From contig JBKAGT010000005.1 in assembly GCA_046290495.1 (NCBI GenBank), positions 558,001-622,000 on the forward strand: a stretch of DNA of 64,000 bases, in the 5' to 3' direction. Shown piece by piece: positions 7,905 through 17,486 of this stretch. A program made the position numbers and the translations under genes. The first letter of the stretch is position 1, and the number at the start of each line of letters is the position of its first letter. Below the pieces are notes generated by a model. The model worked only from the letters and a program-made list of their open reading frames with translations, was not told the origin of the DNA and made no database searches. The stretch is from PGYR01 sp046290495 (GTDB taxonomy: Bacteria > Bacteroidota > Ignavibacteria > Kapaibacteriales > UBA2268).

Positions 7905-8500
7905 TGAATAAAGGTGTTGAAAGTATAGAAAGAATGGTGGACGTTTTCTCATCATTACCCACCATAGGTAGAAAAACAGCCAGAAGACTAACATACTTTA
8001 TTCTTAATAAAGACAATGACTACGCAACTAATTTTGCAGAGACTTTAGTAAACTTGGTCAACAATGTTAATCTATGCAACAAATGTTTCAACTTCACCGA
8101 CGATAATACATGCAAGATTTGTTCTTCAGAAAAGCGAAATAAAAAGAAGCTTTGTATAGTTGAAGGGCCATCTGATGTAAGTTATATTGAAGATACGAAT
8201 GAATTTGATGGGTTATATCATGTACTACATGGTGTGATAAACCCCATGAATGGTGTAACGCCTGATGATTTAAAGATAAGGGAACTAATAAATAGATTAG
8301 GCGGTGTAGAAGAAGTAATTATTGCTCTTAACCCAAACGTAGAAAGTGACATTACAGCACAATATTTAGCTAATATGATAAGACCACTTGATATAAAAAT
8401 AACTAAACTTGCTAGCGGAATTCCTCTAGGAACCAGTATAGAATACTCTGATAGTGCGACATTGAGCCGTGCGTTGGAAGGAAGAGTGATTATAGAGTGA
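7904..8500 (+). CDS. recR: Recombination mediator protein RecR
   Basis: A 198-residue protein of canonical length. It has an N-terminal helix-hairpin-helix with LPTIGRKTARRL, a four-cysteine zinc finger (Cys58, Cys61, Cys70, Cys73), and a Toprim domain starting IVEGPSDVSYIE. RecR acts with RecO/RecF to load RecA onto SSB-coated gaps. The start shares one base with the ebfC stop. The end overlaps the GTG start of the next lipoprotein gene, so three genes are translationally linked. Confidence 0.96.
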   Translation: MNKGVESIERMVDVFSSLPTIGRKTARRLTYFILNKDNDYATNFAETLVNLVNNVNLCNKCFNFTDDNTCKICSSEKRNKKKLCIVEGPSDVSYIEDTNEFDGLYHVLHGVINPMNGVTPDDLKIRELINRLGGVEEVIIALNPNVESDITAQYLANMIRPLDIKITKLASGIPLGTSIEYSDSATLSRALEGRVIIE

Positions 8501-9084
8501 AAATTTTTGCATTCATATTATCATCTGTCATATTAGTGTCGTGTAATTTGTTTAGTACTCGCACACCAGAAGAACCAGATAGTGATGCTACTGGATACAT
8601 CCCCCCTACCTCTTATGATTTGGTTATAGAAAATTTGAAGAATTCGTTAGCCGAAAAAAATCTAAATAATTATCTTCTTTGTTTCTCAGACTCTAGCTTT
8701 ACTGAAATCAAGAATTTCAATTATATAGCCACTCCTCAGATTGCAGCACAGAACCAGACATTATTCTCCAATTGGGGTGTTGAAAGTGAGGAGAAATATT
8801 TTAATTCTATGATTACGGCGAGTTTAGACCAAGTTAGGCCATCTTTAACTTTCACAGATGAGCAATATCAAAACTTTAGTGATTCAATTATTTTTACAAG
8901 TAATTATTTGCTCAACATAAACTTCAACGATCAACAATCAAACAATAATTATGCTGGGAATTTAAGAATAGTTTTAAAAAATAGTCCAACTGGTTTTTGG
9001 TATATAACAAGTTGGTACGATTTTGAACGTGAAGATACGGAGCTTTTGACATGGTCTTTCCTAAGGTCAAAATATTATTACTAG
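8497..9084 (+). CDS. Putative lipoprotein (GTG start)
   Basis: A 195-residue protein with a lipoprotein signal: hydrophobic residues 3-14 and lipobox LVSC with Cys16. The GTG start overlaps the recR stop (GTGA). The mature part is acidic and aromatic-rich, with a helix-then-strand pattern (SYDLVIENLKNSLAEKNL early; IVLKN and WYITSWYDF late) that could be an NTF2-like cone fold; this is a guess from pattern, not a family match. The next gene looks similar in architecture (WKIEVWRDE at its end), suggesting a tandem paralogous pair of envelope lipoproteins. Function unknown. Confidence 0.7.
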   Translation: MKIFAFILSSVILVSCNLFSTRTPEEPDSDATGYIPPTSYDLVIENLKNSLAEKNLNNYLLCFSDSSFTEIKNFNYIATPQIAAQNQTLFSNWGVESEEKYFNSMITASLDQVRPSLTFTDEQYQNFSDSIIFTSNYLLNINFNDQQSNNNYAGNLRIVLKNSPTGFWYITSWYDFEREDTELLTWSFLRSKYYY

Positions 9085-9554
9085 CAATCGTCTTTTGTTC
9101 TTGTAACCCCTTTGCACCAAGTCAATATGATGGTGAAGACGAAACAATAGTTGTGGGTGATCAAACAAAAGTTGAAGGAGTTTTTCAGAATTGGAGATAC
9201 TCATATATTTTTGCTGATACTTCTGTATATAGTAATTTACTAGCTGAAGACTTTTCTTTTGTTTATCGAAATTATGACTTAGGTATTGATAATTCTTGGG
9301 GCCGTGATGTAGATTTGAGAACCACTAGAACATTATTTGACTCTACTGAAAGTATAGATCTTATTTGGAATGAAATTATATATGAAATTGGAGATTCGCT
9401 TTTAAAAAATATTTTAAGAAGCTTTAATCTTCAACTTGTTTTCAGTGCTGAAGATATAGCAAGAATTAGTGGAAGAGCAAATATACAGTTAGTTAGGGAT
9501 AATCATGAGGATGAGTGGAAGATAGAAGTTTGGCGTGATGAATCTAATTATTAG
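9051..9554 (+). CDS. Putative lipoprotein, second of a tandem pair
   Basis: A 167-residue protein with an N-terminal hydrophobic segment and a cysteine pair (Cys17, Cys19) at the expected lipidation site, though the lipobox is imperfect. The body contains a short helix (VEGVFQNWRYSYIFAD) followed by strands and ends ANIQLVRDNHEDEWKIEVWRDE, resembling the end of the preceding gene. The ATG lies 34 bp inside the previous gene in another frame; no better downstream start exists that keeps the signal peptide. Its 3' end overlaps the convergent kinase gene by 11 bp. Function unknown. Confidence 0.65.
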   Translation: MVFPKVKILLLAIVFCSCNPFAPSQYDGEDETIVVGDQTKVEGVFQNWRYSYIFADTSVYSNLLAEDFSFVYRNYDLGIDNSWGRDVDLRTTRTLFDSTESIDLIWNEIIYEIGDSLLKNILRSFNLQLVFSAEDIARISGRANIQLVRDNHEDEWKIEVWRDESNY

Positions 9555-10800
9555 AAATAATTGGAATTTCTATACCAAACGTTGTCCCTCTTCCTGGAGT
9601 AGAATCTTCAACCCAAATCTTTCCCTTGTGATAGTCTTCTACTATTCTTTTGCTTAGACTGAGCCCTAGTCCCCAACCTCTTTTCTTAGTAGTGAATCCA
9701 GGAACAAATATTTGTTTTTTTATCTTGTTAGGCATTCCTTTTCCATTGTCTTTTACAAATAGTCTCACACGGTCACCTAAAACCCTCATCGTAACACGTA
9801 TATAACCATTCTCTTCTTCTATTGACTCGGCAGCATTTTTAATAAGGTTTTCCATTACCCAAGTAAATAAATCAACATTCATATTTACAACAATTTTATC
9901 TTTAGGGAAATCTCTAATTATTTCTACTTTTCTTCCCAAGTGAGGCAATCTTTTCTCTACATAATTACAAGCAGCATCAATTACATAGTATATATGTTCA
10001 TTCTCTAGCTCAGGTTTTGAACCAATCTTAGAGAATCTATTTGCTATAGTCTTCATCCTATTTACGTCATTATCCATCTCTGACAATGTTTCACTTATTG
10101 ATTTGGGGTCATCTATATGGATTCGTAATATTTCCATCCAAGCTAATAGAGAGGATAATGGTGTACCTAATTGATGAGCTGCCTCTTTGGACATACCAAC
10201 CCAGACCTTTGATTCTTCATTTCTACGTACACTATTGAATATAATATACCCTATGGATATTAATACTATTATGCCGATCACAGCTATGATTGGATAGAGC
10301 TGAAGGGCATTAACTAATTCAGAATTGTTGTAATAAATCTTAGATAATACCTTCCCATTGTGATCTTTGATTACAATGGGTTCATAAGTACTATTCATAT
10401 CAGCAATTTCAGTCTTTAGAAATTTTCTTTGCTCGACAATAGACTTATTAGTATCTAATTTTATATTTCTTATATTATTATGAAAAGGGAAAAGTGGGTC
10501 ATTTGATTCATCAGTCAAAATCATAGGAAATGATATATTAGGAAGAATCTGGTCGTTAAGTAGTAGTGAGAACTCAATATTTTCAAAATTTGGGTTCTCT
10601 AGGCTCTCGAGTATCTTTGAATAAGATTTAATTAAGTTTCTTTCTTTTTCAATTATATCTTCTACAACTAGTTGGGTTTGAATTATTATAAATATAATAG
10701 TCAGCAAAGCAATAAAAATTAATACTAACTTATATTGCCATTTTACAATAGGTAAGTTAGATAGCTTTGACAGATCTATTTTTTTTATGATGTCTTTCAA
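9544..10800 (-). CDS. Membrane sensor histidine kinase
   Basis: A 418-residue protein: transmembrane helices at about 24-44 and 168-188 flanking a roughly 120-residue sensor domain, then a kinase core. The phospho-acceptor motif AAHQLGTPLSSLLAW places the active His at residue 209. The ATPase domain has an ENLIKNAAES N box, DNGKGMP G1 box and GWGLGLSL G2 box. No response regulator is adjacent, so its partner is unknown. It is the last gene of a run with the WD40 protein and hisS, 5 bp after hisS. HQLGTP in place of HELRTP is common in Bacteroidota kinases. Confidence 0.93.
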   Translation of the reverse strand: MKDIIKKIDLSKLSNLPIVKWQYKLVLIFIALLTIIFIIIQTQLVVEDIIEKERNLIKSYSKILESLENPNFENIEFSLLLNDQILPNISFPMILTDESNDPLFPFHNNIRNIKLDTNKSIVEQRKFLKTEIADMNSTYEPIVIKDHNGKVLSKIYYNNSELVNALQLYPIIAVIGIIVLISIGYIIFNSVRRNEESKVWVGMSKEAAHQLGTPLSSLLAWMEILRIHIDDPKSISETLSEMDNDVNRMKTIANRFSKIGSKPELENEHIYYVIDAACNYVEKRLPHLGRKVEIIRDFPKDKIVVNMNVDLFTWVMENLIKNAAESIEEENGYIRVTMRVLGDRVRLFVKDNGKGMPNKIKKQIFVPGFTTKKRGWGLGLSLSKRIVEDYHKGKIWVEDSTPGRGTTFGIEIPIISNN

Positions 10801-10805
10801 TAAGT

Positions 10806-12050
10806 TTATGCCAAATTTCTAATAAATTCATCTAAATTTATTTCTTGTTGCTCACCAGTATTCATATCCTTTAATAGAATATTCCCGTTCTCTAGCTCTC
10901 TTTCTGCAACTATTATAACTTTATTAGCATTTCTTTTGTTTGCGTCTTTCATTTGAGATTTGAATGATTTACGCTGAATATCAGTAATGGTAATATAGTT
11001 CTTTTTCCTAATAACCTGAGCCAATTCTATTGCATTGCTAATATATTTTTCGTCGCCCGAAATTATATAGTAATCCACTTTCTCATTTAGATTCTGATTT
11101 TGAAGTGATTCTAAAATCAATAGCAACCTTTCAACTCCAAATGCAAACCCAATTGCAGGGGTCTGTTTACCGCCTAATTGTTTGAAGAGTCCATCATATC
11201 TGCCACCACCTCCAAATGAGTCTTGAGCACCCAAAGCATTACTTTGAAATTCGAAAACTGTATGGGAATAATAATCAAGTCCTCTTACAAGGGAACTAGT
11301 TATGTTATAATTTACTTTCGCTTTATCTAAAAAGTCAATTACTGAATCAAAATACTCCTTACTTTCATTATCTAATGAATCTAAAATATTGGGAGCATTT
11401 TTAGAAATAATTATATCATTCGGATCTTTTGAATCTAATATTCTTAAGGGATTCTCTTCTAATCTTCTTAGTGAATCTTCTGATAAATCATCTTTATAAT
11501 CTGAAAAATATTCAACGAGTGAGTCTCTGAAATTCTTTCTTGATTCATCATTCCCTAATGAATTTATATTTAGAGAATAATCTTTAATACCCAATTCTTC
11601 AATTAATGCTACTGCAAGCAATATTACTTCAACGTCACTCTCAGGGTTTGAAGAGGAAAGACATTCAGCTCCGAATTGATGGAATTGTCTAAATCTACCT
11701 TTTTGCGGCCTTTCATATCTGAAAAAAGGACCATAGTACCATAGTCTCTCTAATTCACCTCTGTTAGCAAGACCGTTTTGGATACATGAGCGAACTAAAG
11801 CAGCAGTCATCTCGGGTCTTAGTGTTAAAGAATTATCACCTCTGTCTAGAAATGTGTACATTTCTTTATTAACTATATCGCTAGTATCGCCTATACTTCT
11901 TGCGAAAACCTCTGTTGATTCGAATATTGGTGTTCTAATTTCATTATATCCATAATTCTTTGTTACTCTTCTTATTGCTTCTTCTAAATATTGCCATTTA
12001 CTAATTTCTTTTGGCAATATATCATTCGTTCCTCTAGGAGATCTTATCAT
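10806..12050 (-). CDS. hisS: Histidine-tRNA ligase
   Basis: A 414-residue class II aminoacyl-tRNA synthetase. It begins with the RGTNDILP motif, has motif 2 FRYERPQKGRFRQFHQFG, the histidine-specific LVRGLDYYSHTVFEF (histidine A region), and motif 3 AIGFAFGVERLLL. A C-terminal anticodon-binding domain occupies about 320-410. Length and motifs are canonical. It lies 5 bp after the large secreted WD40 protein and 5 bp before the histidine kinase, an odd operon for a tRNA ligase; no internal terminator was seen. Confidence 0.97.
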   Translation of the reverse strand: MIRSPRGTNDILPKEISKWQYLEEAIRRVTKNYGYNEIRTPIFESTEVFARSIGDTSDIVNKEMYTFLDRGDNSLTLRPEMTAALVRSCIQNGLANRGELERLWYYGPFFRYERPQKGRFRQFHQFGAECLSSSNPESDVEVILLAVALIEELGIKDYSLNINSLGNDESRKNFRDSLVEYFSDYKDDLSEDSLRRLEENPLRILDSKDPNDIIISKNAPNILDSLDNESKEYFDSVIDFLDKAKVNYNITSSLVRGLDYYSHTVFEFQSNALGAQDSFGGGGRYDGLFKQLGGKQTPAIGFAFGVERLLLILESLQNQNLNEKVDYYIISGDEKYISNAIELAQVIRKKNYITITDIQRKSFKSQMKDANKRNANKVIIVAERELENGNILLKDMNTGEQQEINLDEFIRNLA

Positions 12051-12055
12051 TCTTA

Positions 12056-15000
12056 TTATTTACTTATTTGTAATTTTTTCATTAAAATTTGATTATCAGT
12101 AATTAGTCGAATAAAGTAAACTCCATTCGAGAGTTTAGCAATATTCAATTCACCTTTATGCTTACCTACAGTTTTGTATTCATTAACAATACTTACAGCA
12201 ACACTACCAGTATAATCAATTATGTCAATTATAACATTGGTGTTTTCGAGCAATTCATAATCGAAAGTCGAACTTCTATTTAATGGGCTTGGTGATGGCA
12301 GTTGCAAATCTAATTTACTTTGTGAGTCGAATAGCCTAGCACCACCTTCGTAGCAAAGGTCAAGTAATCGCATTTCGCTATCTTGTTCGTTAATTTTTAA
12401 TTTAGATTTACCAACAACTGTAGAGTTGTTAATATTGAGGGTAGTAGTAGAATCATTTCCGAGAGTAGTATTGAATTCTAACTCAGCAACCTCTATTTTT
12501 TCTGCTTGAACTTTACTTTCTTTCGAATTAATATCAAACCAATTTTCATCAGATTGAATACTTACAGTTACTGTTTTTATCCCATTTTCTACTGATTCAT
12601 TTTCAACATCAAACAGTGGGAAAAGAAGAGAGCTATTAAAACTTAAGTCAAACTGAATTCCTTCTAAATCACCATTATTAAGTTCTTCTTTCAGTGTAGT
12701 TATATAAACTTTTGAAAATACTCTTTCACCCGAATTTGCCTCAATATTATCAAGACTGACAGTAGTGGTATCAAAAACTGGGAATGATCCAGTACCAAGA
12801 AGTGAAATCCGAGTAGGAGAATTATTCCCATTATGAATTAGTACTATATCAGCATTTGACCTATCTATATATTGAGGGGCAAACCTAACAATTAGACCTA
12901 ATTCTTGACCGGATTTTATATCTGTTAATTCTTCTTCAAAAATAAGTGAATAATCGTTTGATCTCGGTATATCAATATAAATTGAATCAATATCTAATGA
13001 TTCTGATTCATTATTTCGCAAAGCTAACTCTACAACTTTGTCTCTGAAATCTCCTATATCAACATTTTCAAACACTACATTGTGTGCCAATACTTCAAGC
13101 GATTGTTCCACTCCCTCACCTTCTAAAGGAATGATTATGTCCATTCCTCTTACAACTATTACCAACTCAGCATTCTTAATTCCAAGATCAGAAGGAATAA
13201 ATCTAATATCTATATTTTGGCTATCAAAATTAGCAACTGTATCTATTATATTTTCATTTATAGCGCTTTGGAGGATGAAATCTGATTTATGTTCACCTCT
13301 GATGAATGCATTTTCAATTTCCATCTGGAAGTTATTCAAATTTATAATTGCATCTGCCAAAGTGGTATCTCTATAACTTCCAATATATGTTTTATCAAAT
13401 ACTAAGTCTTTACTATCATATCTCATTCTTGCAATCGTAAATTGACAATCAGAAGTATCCATTTGTAAATCACGTTCATCCAGATTCCATATCTTAGCAG
13501 TATTATCCCAGCTAGAAGTAATTACTCTTTGTCCATCAAAATTAAACATAGCTGTTCTTACAGAATTAGTATGTTCTTTGAACACATTTATAGAATCACC
13601 TTGTGAATTCCACATAATAGCAGAGTTGTCATCACCAGAAGTCAACATATATTCTTCACCTGAAAAACTGTTAAAGGTACCTGAATTCAATGGAAGATTG
13701 GATTGCGAAGAATGTTTTAGCGTAAACAACATATCACCAGAATCGAAGTCCCAAACTGTTGCTTCCTTGCTTAGAATATCAACTACTAATATTCTTGTAC
13801 CATCGGCATTAAGAGCAAATTGATTAACCCAACCTGCAATGTCAAATTCTTTTACAAAATCATTAGTCTCAGAGTCCCATACTTTTACAGAGCCGCCGTT
13901 ACCACCTGTTAGGTAATAGTCTCCTGAGGGATGATACTCTGCAAACCACAATGGCTTGTTACCATCAGGATTAAATGAATATTCCTCTATACCGTTCGTA
14001 GTATTGAATATTTTACATACACCTGATTTATCTACTGTTACAATTCTATCTCCTGAAGGATTAAAATTAGCAGAACGTACTTCTGATTCATGTGTATCAT
14101 ATACGTAAATTGGGGTAGTATTATCATTTACATCCCATAAAATTACTTTACTGTCGTTGCTAGCAGATACAATCATATCATCTTTGGGCGATAATTCTGC
14201 ATAGTTAACTTGCATAGTATGTTGATCAAAGTCTCTAATTAATCTACCTGTATTAGTGTTCCAAAGTCTTACAATTCCATCATAGCAAGACGTAACCGCT
14301 TTTGAACCATCAACATGATCAAAAAATGCTGTATTTACAGGCTGAGGATGCTCTAAATCGAGTGTCCTACCTATATTATTAGGCCACAACTGTACCCCTC
14401 TCACTAAACATTCCTCACTTTCCAAATCTGGTACTATCCATTCATACTCTAGGTCGGTAACATTAGTCGCAAGAGTATCCCAACTTTGTCCATTATTAGT
14501 TGAAAATTCTAATTGTATTACGTCACTTGGAAGCAAGCCTGACCACTCTACATTATATTTTTCGCCAACTATTAATACTTCATCGCATTTATTAGGGTTT
14601 TCTATCTTAATATTCTTGACAACAGGAGGTGTGTTAGGATAACCACCGGTAATTAATACTTCTTTGTTTTTACAAGCATCTGAATTTATTAATAGTCTTG
14701 TGAAAACGATGTTAGAATCCGAAGGAGCATATTCTATTCGTATAGGCCAGTTATCACCTTCTGCTAATACTTGAGGTGAGTTAATCTGACCAGAGATAAT
14801 ATTAAAAACACCGTCTTTATCATCTTCAAATTCTATATTATCTATTAAAATATCAGAATTGACAGCTGTTATTACTATATCTGCCTCCTTTGTGTCACCT
14901 GGTTCTACAGAACTGAATCCATAAAAAGAGGGTAATAATTCTAATCTTGGAATAATAGAACTTGAAATTTTGTAATTATATTCAATTTGAGAAGCAACCG

Positions 15001-15850
15001 ATGGGACCGAGATAGTTGTTTTAAGTACAGTATCACAGTTGAAATCTGAATTAAACTTCATACTACACGGAGTATTACCTTTAATCAACTCAGTAATCGA
15101 CAACATTGCAAGCTTCAAATTCTGCGTTTCATCAATATTATCAAAAAGATAAAATCCTTCATTCTGCTCAAAGAAAGTATTTGTAACGTTATTTGCTTCA
15201 CTTCCTATTAGCACCAAATAAAATGATATATTACTATCTCTTAGCTTTTGTAAGATTTGATTTGGTATTGGTGTATCGTGTTTTGTAAATAATACAAAAT
15301 GTTGATCATTCAATTCATTCGAATTCTCAAATACTTTATCTATTCCAATTGGGCTAGAATAAAAAGCTGAGTCTAAATAAGAATTGCTAGAAGGCTTAAG
15401 CTTATTTAGTTCATTAATAATCGTTGAATGAGATTGATTAAAATCAAAATTCAAATGATTTACAGTACTAAATGATGTAAGTGCTATTTCATTATAAAAG
15501 TTGAGATTAATCATTTGCTCAAGTGTATTTCTAACTGAGTCAAATATAAAGTCAGTTTCATTTTCAAAGGATAAATCCATTGATAAAACAACTGAATTAT
15601 TAAGATTTTCTTCAAACGACGTACAGCTGATTTCTTTGTCAGTGATGTTCGATTCATTGTTTAGAACAATTATATCATTTGAAGTAATAGAATTGTTCTG
15701 GTTAGCAGTATTATTAAAAATATAATAATCAAATGTAACTTTTGGGTATTCCGAATAGTCATAATCAGTGATGAATAGACCAGATTGGGAAAAACTTTGA
15801 TTACTCATTATTAGTATAGCTGCAAATACTAATGTGATTAACTTTTTCAT
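12056..15850 (-). CDS. Secreted VWA-like / ASH / WD40 propeller protein with T9SS type A sorting domain
   Basis: The start is placed at 15850, where MKKLITLVFAAILIMSNQ is a clean signal peptide; a Met 20 codons upstream would put a polar tail before it. From that start (1264 residues): a VWA-like domain at about 45-255 (VVLSMDLSFEN strand), ASH/Hydin-like beta domains at about 285-400, a short Ig-like segment, and six or seven WD40 repeats at about 475-790 (IVRLWNTNTG, VILWDVND, VKVWDSET, AKIWNLDE). Further ASH-type domains (about 830-1030), a cohesin-like beta domain, and a C-terminal sorting domain ending in LMKKLQISK follow. It is probably exported by T9SS to the surface. Ligand unknown. 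It is the first gene of a run with hisS and a sensor kinase. Confidence 0.85.
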   Translation of the reverse strand: MKKLITLVFAAILIMSNQSFSQSGLFITDYDYSEYPKVTFDYYIFNNTANQNNSITSNDIIVLNNESNITDKEISCTSFEENLNNSVVLSMDLSFENETDFIFDSVRNTLEQMINLNFYNEIALTSFSTVNHLNFDFNQSHSTIINELNKLKPSSNSYLDSAFYSSPIGIDKVFENSNELNDQHFVLFTKHDTPIPNQILQKLRDSNISFYLVLIGSEANNVTNTFFEQNEGFYLFDNIDETQNLKLAMLSITELIKGNTPCSMKFNSDFNCDTVLKTTISVPSVASQIEYNYKISSSIIPRLELLPSFYGFSSVEPGDTKEADIVITAVNSDILIDNIEFEDDKDGVFNIISGQINSPQVLAEGDNWPIRIEYAPSDSNIVFTRLLINSDACKNKEVLITGGYPNTPPVVKNIKIENPNKCDEVLIVGEKYNVEWSGLLPSDVIQLEFSTNNGQSWDTLATNVTDLEYEWIVPDLESEECLVRGVQLWPNNIGRTLDLEHPQPVNTAFFDHVDGSKAVTSCYDGIVRLWNTNTGRLIRDFDQHTMQVNYAELSPKDDMIVSASNDSKVILWDVNDNTTPIYVYDTHESEVRSANFNPSGDRIVTVDKSGVCKIFNTTNGIEEYSFNPDGNKPLWFAEYHPSGDYYLTGGNGGSVKVWDSETNDFVKEFDIAGWVNQFALNADGTRILVVDILSKEATVWDFDSGDMLFTLKHSSQSNLPLNSGTFNSFSGEEYMLTSGDDNSAIMWNSQGDSINVFKEHTNSVRTAMFNFDGQRVITSSWDNTAKIWNLDERDLQMDTSDCQFTIARMRYDSKDLVFDKTYIGSYRDTTLADAIINLNNFQMEIENAFIRGEHKSDFILQSAINENIIDTVANFDSQNIDIRFIPSDLGIKNAELVIVVRGMDIIIPLEGEGVEQSLEVLAHNVVFENVDIGDFRDKVVELALRNNESESLDIDSIYIDIPRSNDYSLIFEEELTDIKSGQELGLIVRFAPQYIDRSNADIVLIHNGNNSPTRISLLGTGSFPVFDTTTVSLDNIEANSGERVFSKVYITTLKEELNNGDLEGIQFDLSFNSSLLFPLFDVENESVENGIKTVTVSIQSDENWFDINSKESKVQAEKIEVAELEFNTTLGNDSTTTLNINNSTVVGKSKLKINEQDSEMRLLDLCYEGGARLFDSQSKLDLQLPSPSPLNRSSTFDYELLENTNVIIDIIDYTGSVAVSIVNEYKTVGKHKGELNIAKLSNGVYFIRLITDNQILMKKLQISK

Positions 15851-15920
15851 TTTTAGATAATTTTTGTGGTGTTCAATCGTAAAATTAAGACAATGTTCGA
15901 ACAAAAACAATTATTCTTAT

Positions 15921-15928
15921 TAACTTTG
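15921..15928 (+). promoter_or_regulatory. Probable -7 promoter box (TAACTTTG)
   Basis: Full match to TAnnTTTG, 32 bp before the ATG at 15961. The -33 box is weak (a TTCG about 21 bp upstream), so only the -7 element is convincing. Confidence 0.4.
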
Positions 15929-15960
15929 ATTTTAAACCAAGTTCCGAAACTAAAACAATT

Positions 15961-16866
15961 ATGAAGATTTTATTATACTTACTATTTTTAACGAGTTATG
16001 TTACGTTTTCTCAGAGTAAACAGATAGACGAAAGTTTAATTACAGGTGATGATGAAAATTTACCTAAAGATACCTTAGTTCATAAATATAATTTTGTTGA
16101 AGGTGACACATTAGAGTACAGACTAGAGTCAGGTGATTCGGTTATAGTAAACTGGGATAGTCCACTAATGAAAGAAAGATATGAACGAGTAATTATTACA
16201 TGTGATAGTGTAGATGAAAAATCGGGACATTTCTTCCTAACTCACGAGTATAGCTTGATTACAGGTAAAGAATTCAAAAATCTTTACCCTGAGAAAGAAA
16301 TAGATTTTCATCCTTGGCTCAACAAGAAAGTAACAATCGAGATAGACTCACTAGGGAGAAGATATAGTTACCATTATCATGATTCAACTAGTTCAGGCAC
16401 TACGGCTGGAGGCCCTTTTCAGGGACTTATTATTCAACCAATTGGTAAATCTAAGAGTGCTGTAAAGGAATCATGGATCGAGTTAAATGATACTATTATG
16501 TTTGCTGAAAACGGATATCCATCACCAAAAATGGTTAGAACTGATCTATTTGAAAATATGGGTAAGACTGATACATTGGGTTATGAAGTAGTAAGAGTAG
16601 ATATATCTTTTACTGGTAATGGGGAGTTTTTAGTATATGATAAAAATGTATCTCTAAATATGTCAAGTATAACTAATGGACATACTGAAAATTATATTAG
16701 CTCTGAACTAGGGATTCCTATTTGGGCATATTATACACAAGAACAACAGTTCGAAGTTAATTATGGAAGCGGCAACAATTCCAAAGGAATGCACTTTACA
16801 TACACTCTATTTGAGTTAGAAAGGTTTGTTCCTGGCGAGGCAAGAAAAAAGACCGATCTCAATTAA
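15961..16866 (+). CDS. Secreted protein of unknown function
   Basis: A 301-residue protein with a signal peptide (MKILLYLLFLTSYVTFSQ). The mature part is beta-rich and acidic: it opens with a VEGDTLEYRLESGDSVIVNWDSPL region and has a repeated polar-aromatic strand pattern (HPWLNKKVTIEIDSLGRRYSYHYHD), with no recognised domain or active-site motif. No lipobox and no T9SS tail are visible, so a periplasmic location is most likely. It is monocistronic, divergent from the large secreted protein, and ends inside a bidirectional terminator. A TAACTTTG at 15921-15928 matches the -7 box. Confidence 0.7.
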   Translation: MKILLYLLFLTSYVTFSQSKQIDESLITGDDENLPKDTLVHKYNFVEGDTLEYRLESGDSVIVNWDSPLMKERYERVIITCDSVDEKSGHFFLTHEYSLITGKEFKNLYPEKEIDFHPWLNKKVTIEIDSLGRRYSYHYHDSTSSGTTAGGPFQGLIIQPIGKSKSAVKESWIELNDTIMFAENGYPSPKMVRTDLFENMGKTDTLGYEVVRVDISFTGNGEFLVYDKNVSLNMSSITNGHTENYISSELGIPIWAYYTQEQQFEVNYGSGNNSKGMHFTYTLFELERFVPGEARKKTDLN

Positions 16867-16880
16867 GTGATTCGGTCTTT
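16844..16880. terminator. Bidirectional terminator between 16866 gene end and frr
   Basis: Inverted repeat AAAGACCGA / TCGGTCTTT around a 15-nt loop that includes the stop codon of the plus-strand gene. The minus-strand reading (end of frr) has the better T run (six T); the plus reading has a shorter one. Confidence 0.8.
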
Positions 16881-16909
16881 ATAACTTCTAATCATTTTAA
16901 AGGATTGCT

Positions 16910-17473
16910 TTAATCGTTACCTATAAGCTCTTTTTCCTTTTCAGCTAAAACTACATCGATTTTCTCAATAAATTTATCTGTAAGAGTTTGAGTATCATTC
17001 TCACCATCTTTCTGCATATCTTCAGAAATTTCTTTTTCTTTCTCAGCAGTTCTTAGTTGATCTATAGCGTTTCTTCTCGCATTTCTTACTGCAACTCTAC
17101 CCTCTTCTGCATAGTTCTTACAAACTTTTACATACTCCATTCTTCTCTCTTCAGTTAATGGAGGAACTGGAATACGAATAACGTTTCCATCATTCTGAGG
17201 GTTAAAGCCTAAGTCAGCAACTTGAATTGCTCTTTCAATTTCTTGTAACAAGCTACTATCATAAGGTTGTATCATAATAGTTCTAGCATCTGGAGTAGAT
17301 ATACCAGCTACTTGATTGAGCGGTGTTTTAGCACCGTAAGCATCCACATCTATTCCGTCTACTAAGTTAGCACTAGCACCACCAGTTCTAATCTTCTCTA
17401 TTTGAGATTTAGTAAACTCATATGATTTATTCATGCTAGATTCAGCTTCTTTTAATATATCAGATATTTCCAT
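16910..17473 (-). CDS. frr: Ribosome recycling factor
   Basis: A 187-residue protein of canonical RRF length. It begins with a helix containing MNKSYEFTKSQIEKIRTGGASANLVDGI, then the NQVAGISTPDARTIMIQPYD segment and IPVPPLTEERRMEYVKVCK, and ends with a long three-helix-bundle helix. RRF and EF-G split post-termination ribosomes. It lies 13 bp after pyrH, in the conserved tsf-pyrH-frr order, and is followed by a strong terminator. Confidence 0.97.
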   Translation of the reverse strand: MEISDILKEAESSMNKSYEFTKSQIEKIRTGGASANLVDGIDVDAYGAKTPLNQVAGISTPDARTIMIQPYDSSLLQEIERAIQVADLGFNPQNDGNVIRIPVPPLTEERRMEYVKVCKNYAEEGRVAVRNARRNAIDQLRTAEKEKEISEDMQKDGENDTQTLTDKFIEKIDVVLAEKEKELIGND

Positions 17474-17486
17474 AGTATTTTCCTAA

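Noticed and set aside
15851..15910. Upstream ATG extension of the WD40/T9SS protein
   Set aside because: It places 20 polar residues before a textbook signal peptide, which would block export.
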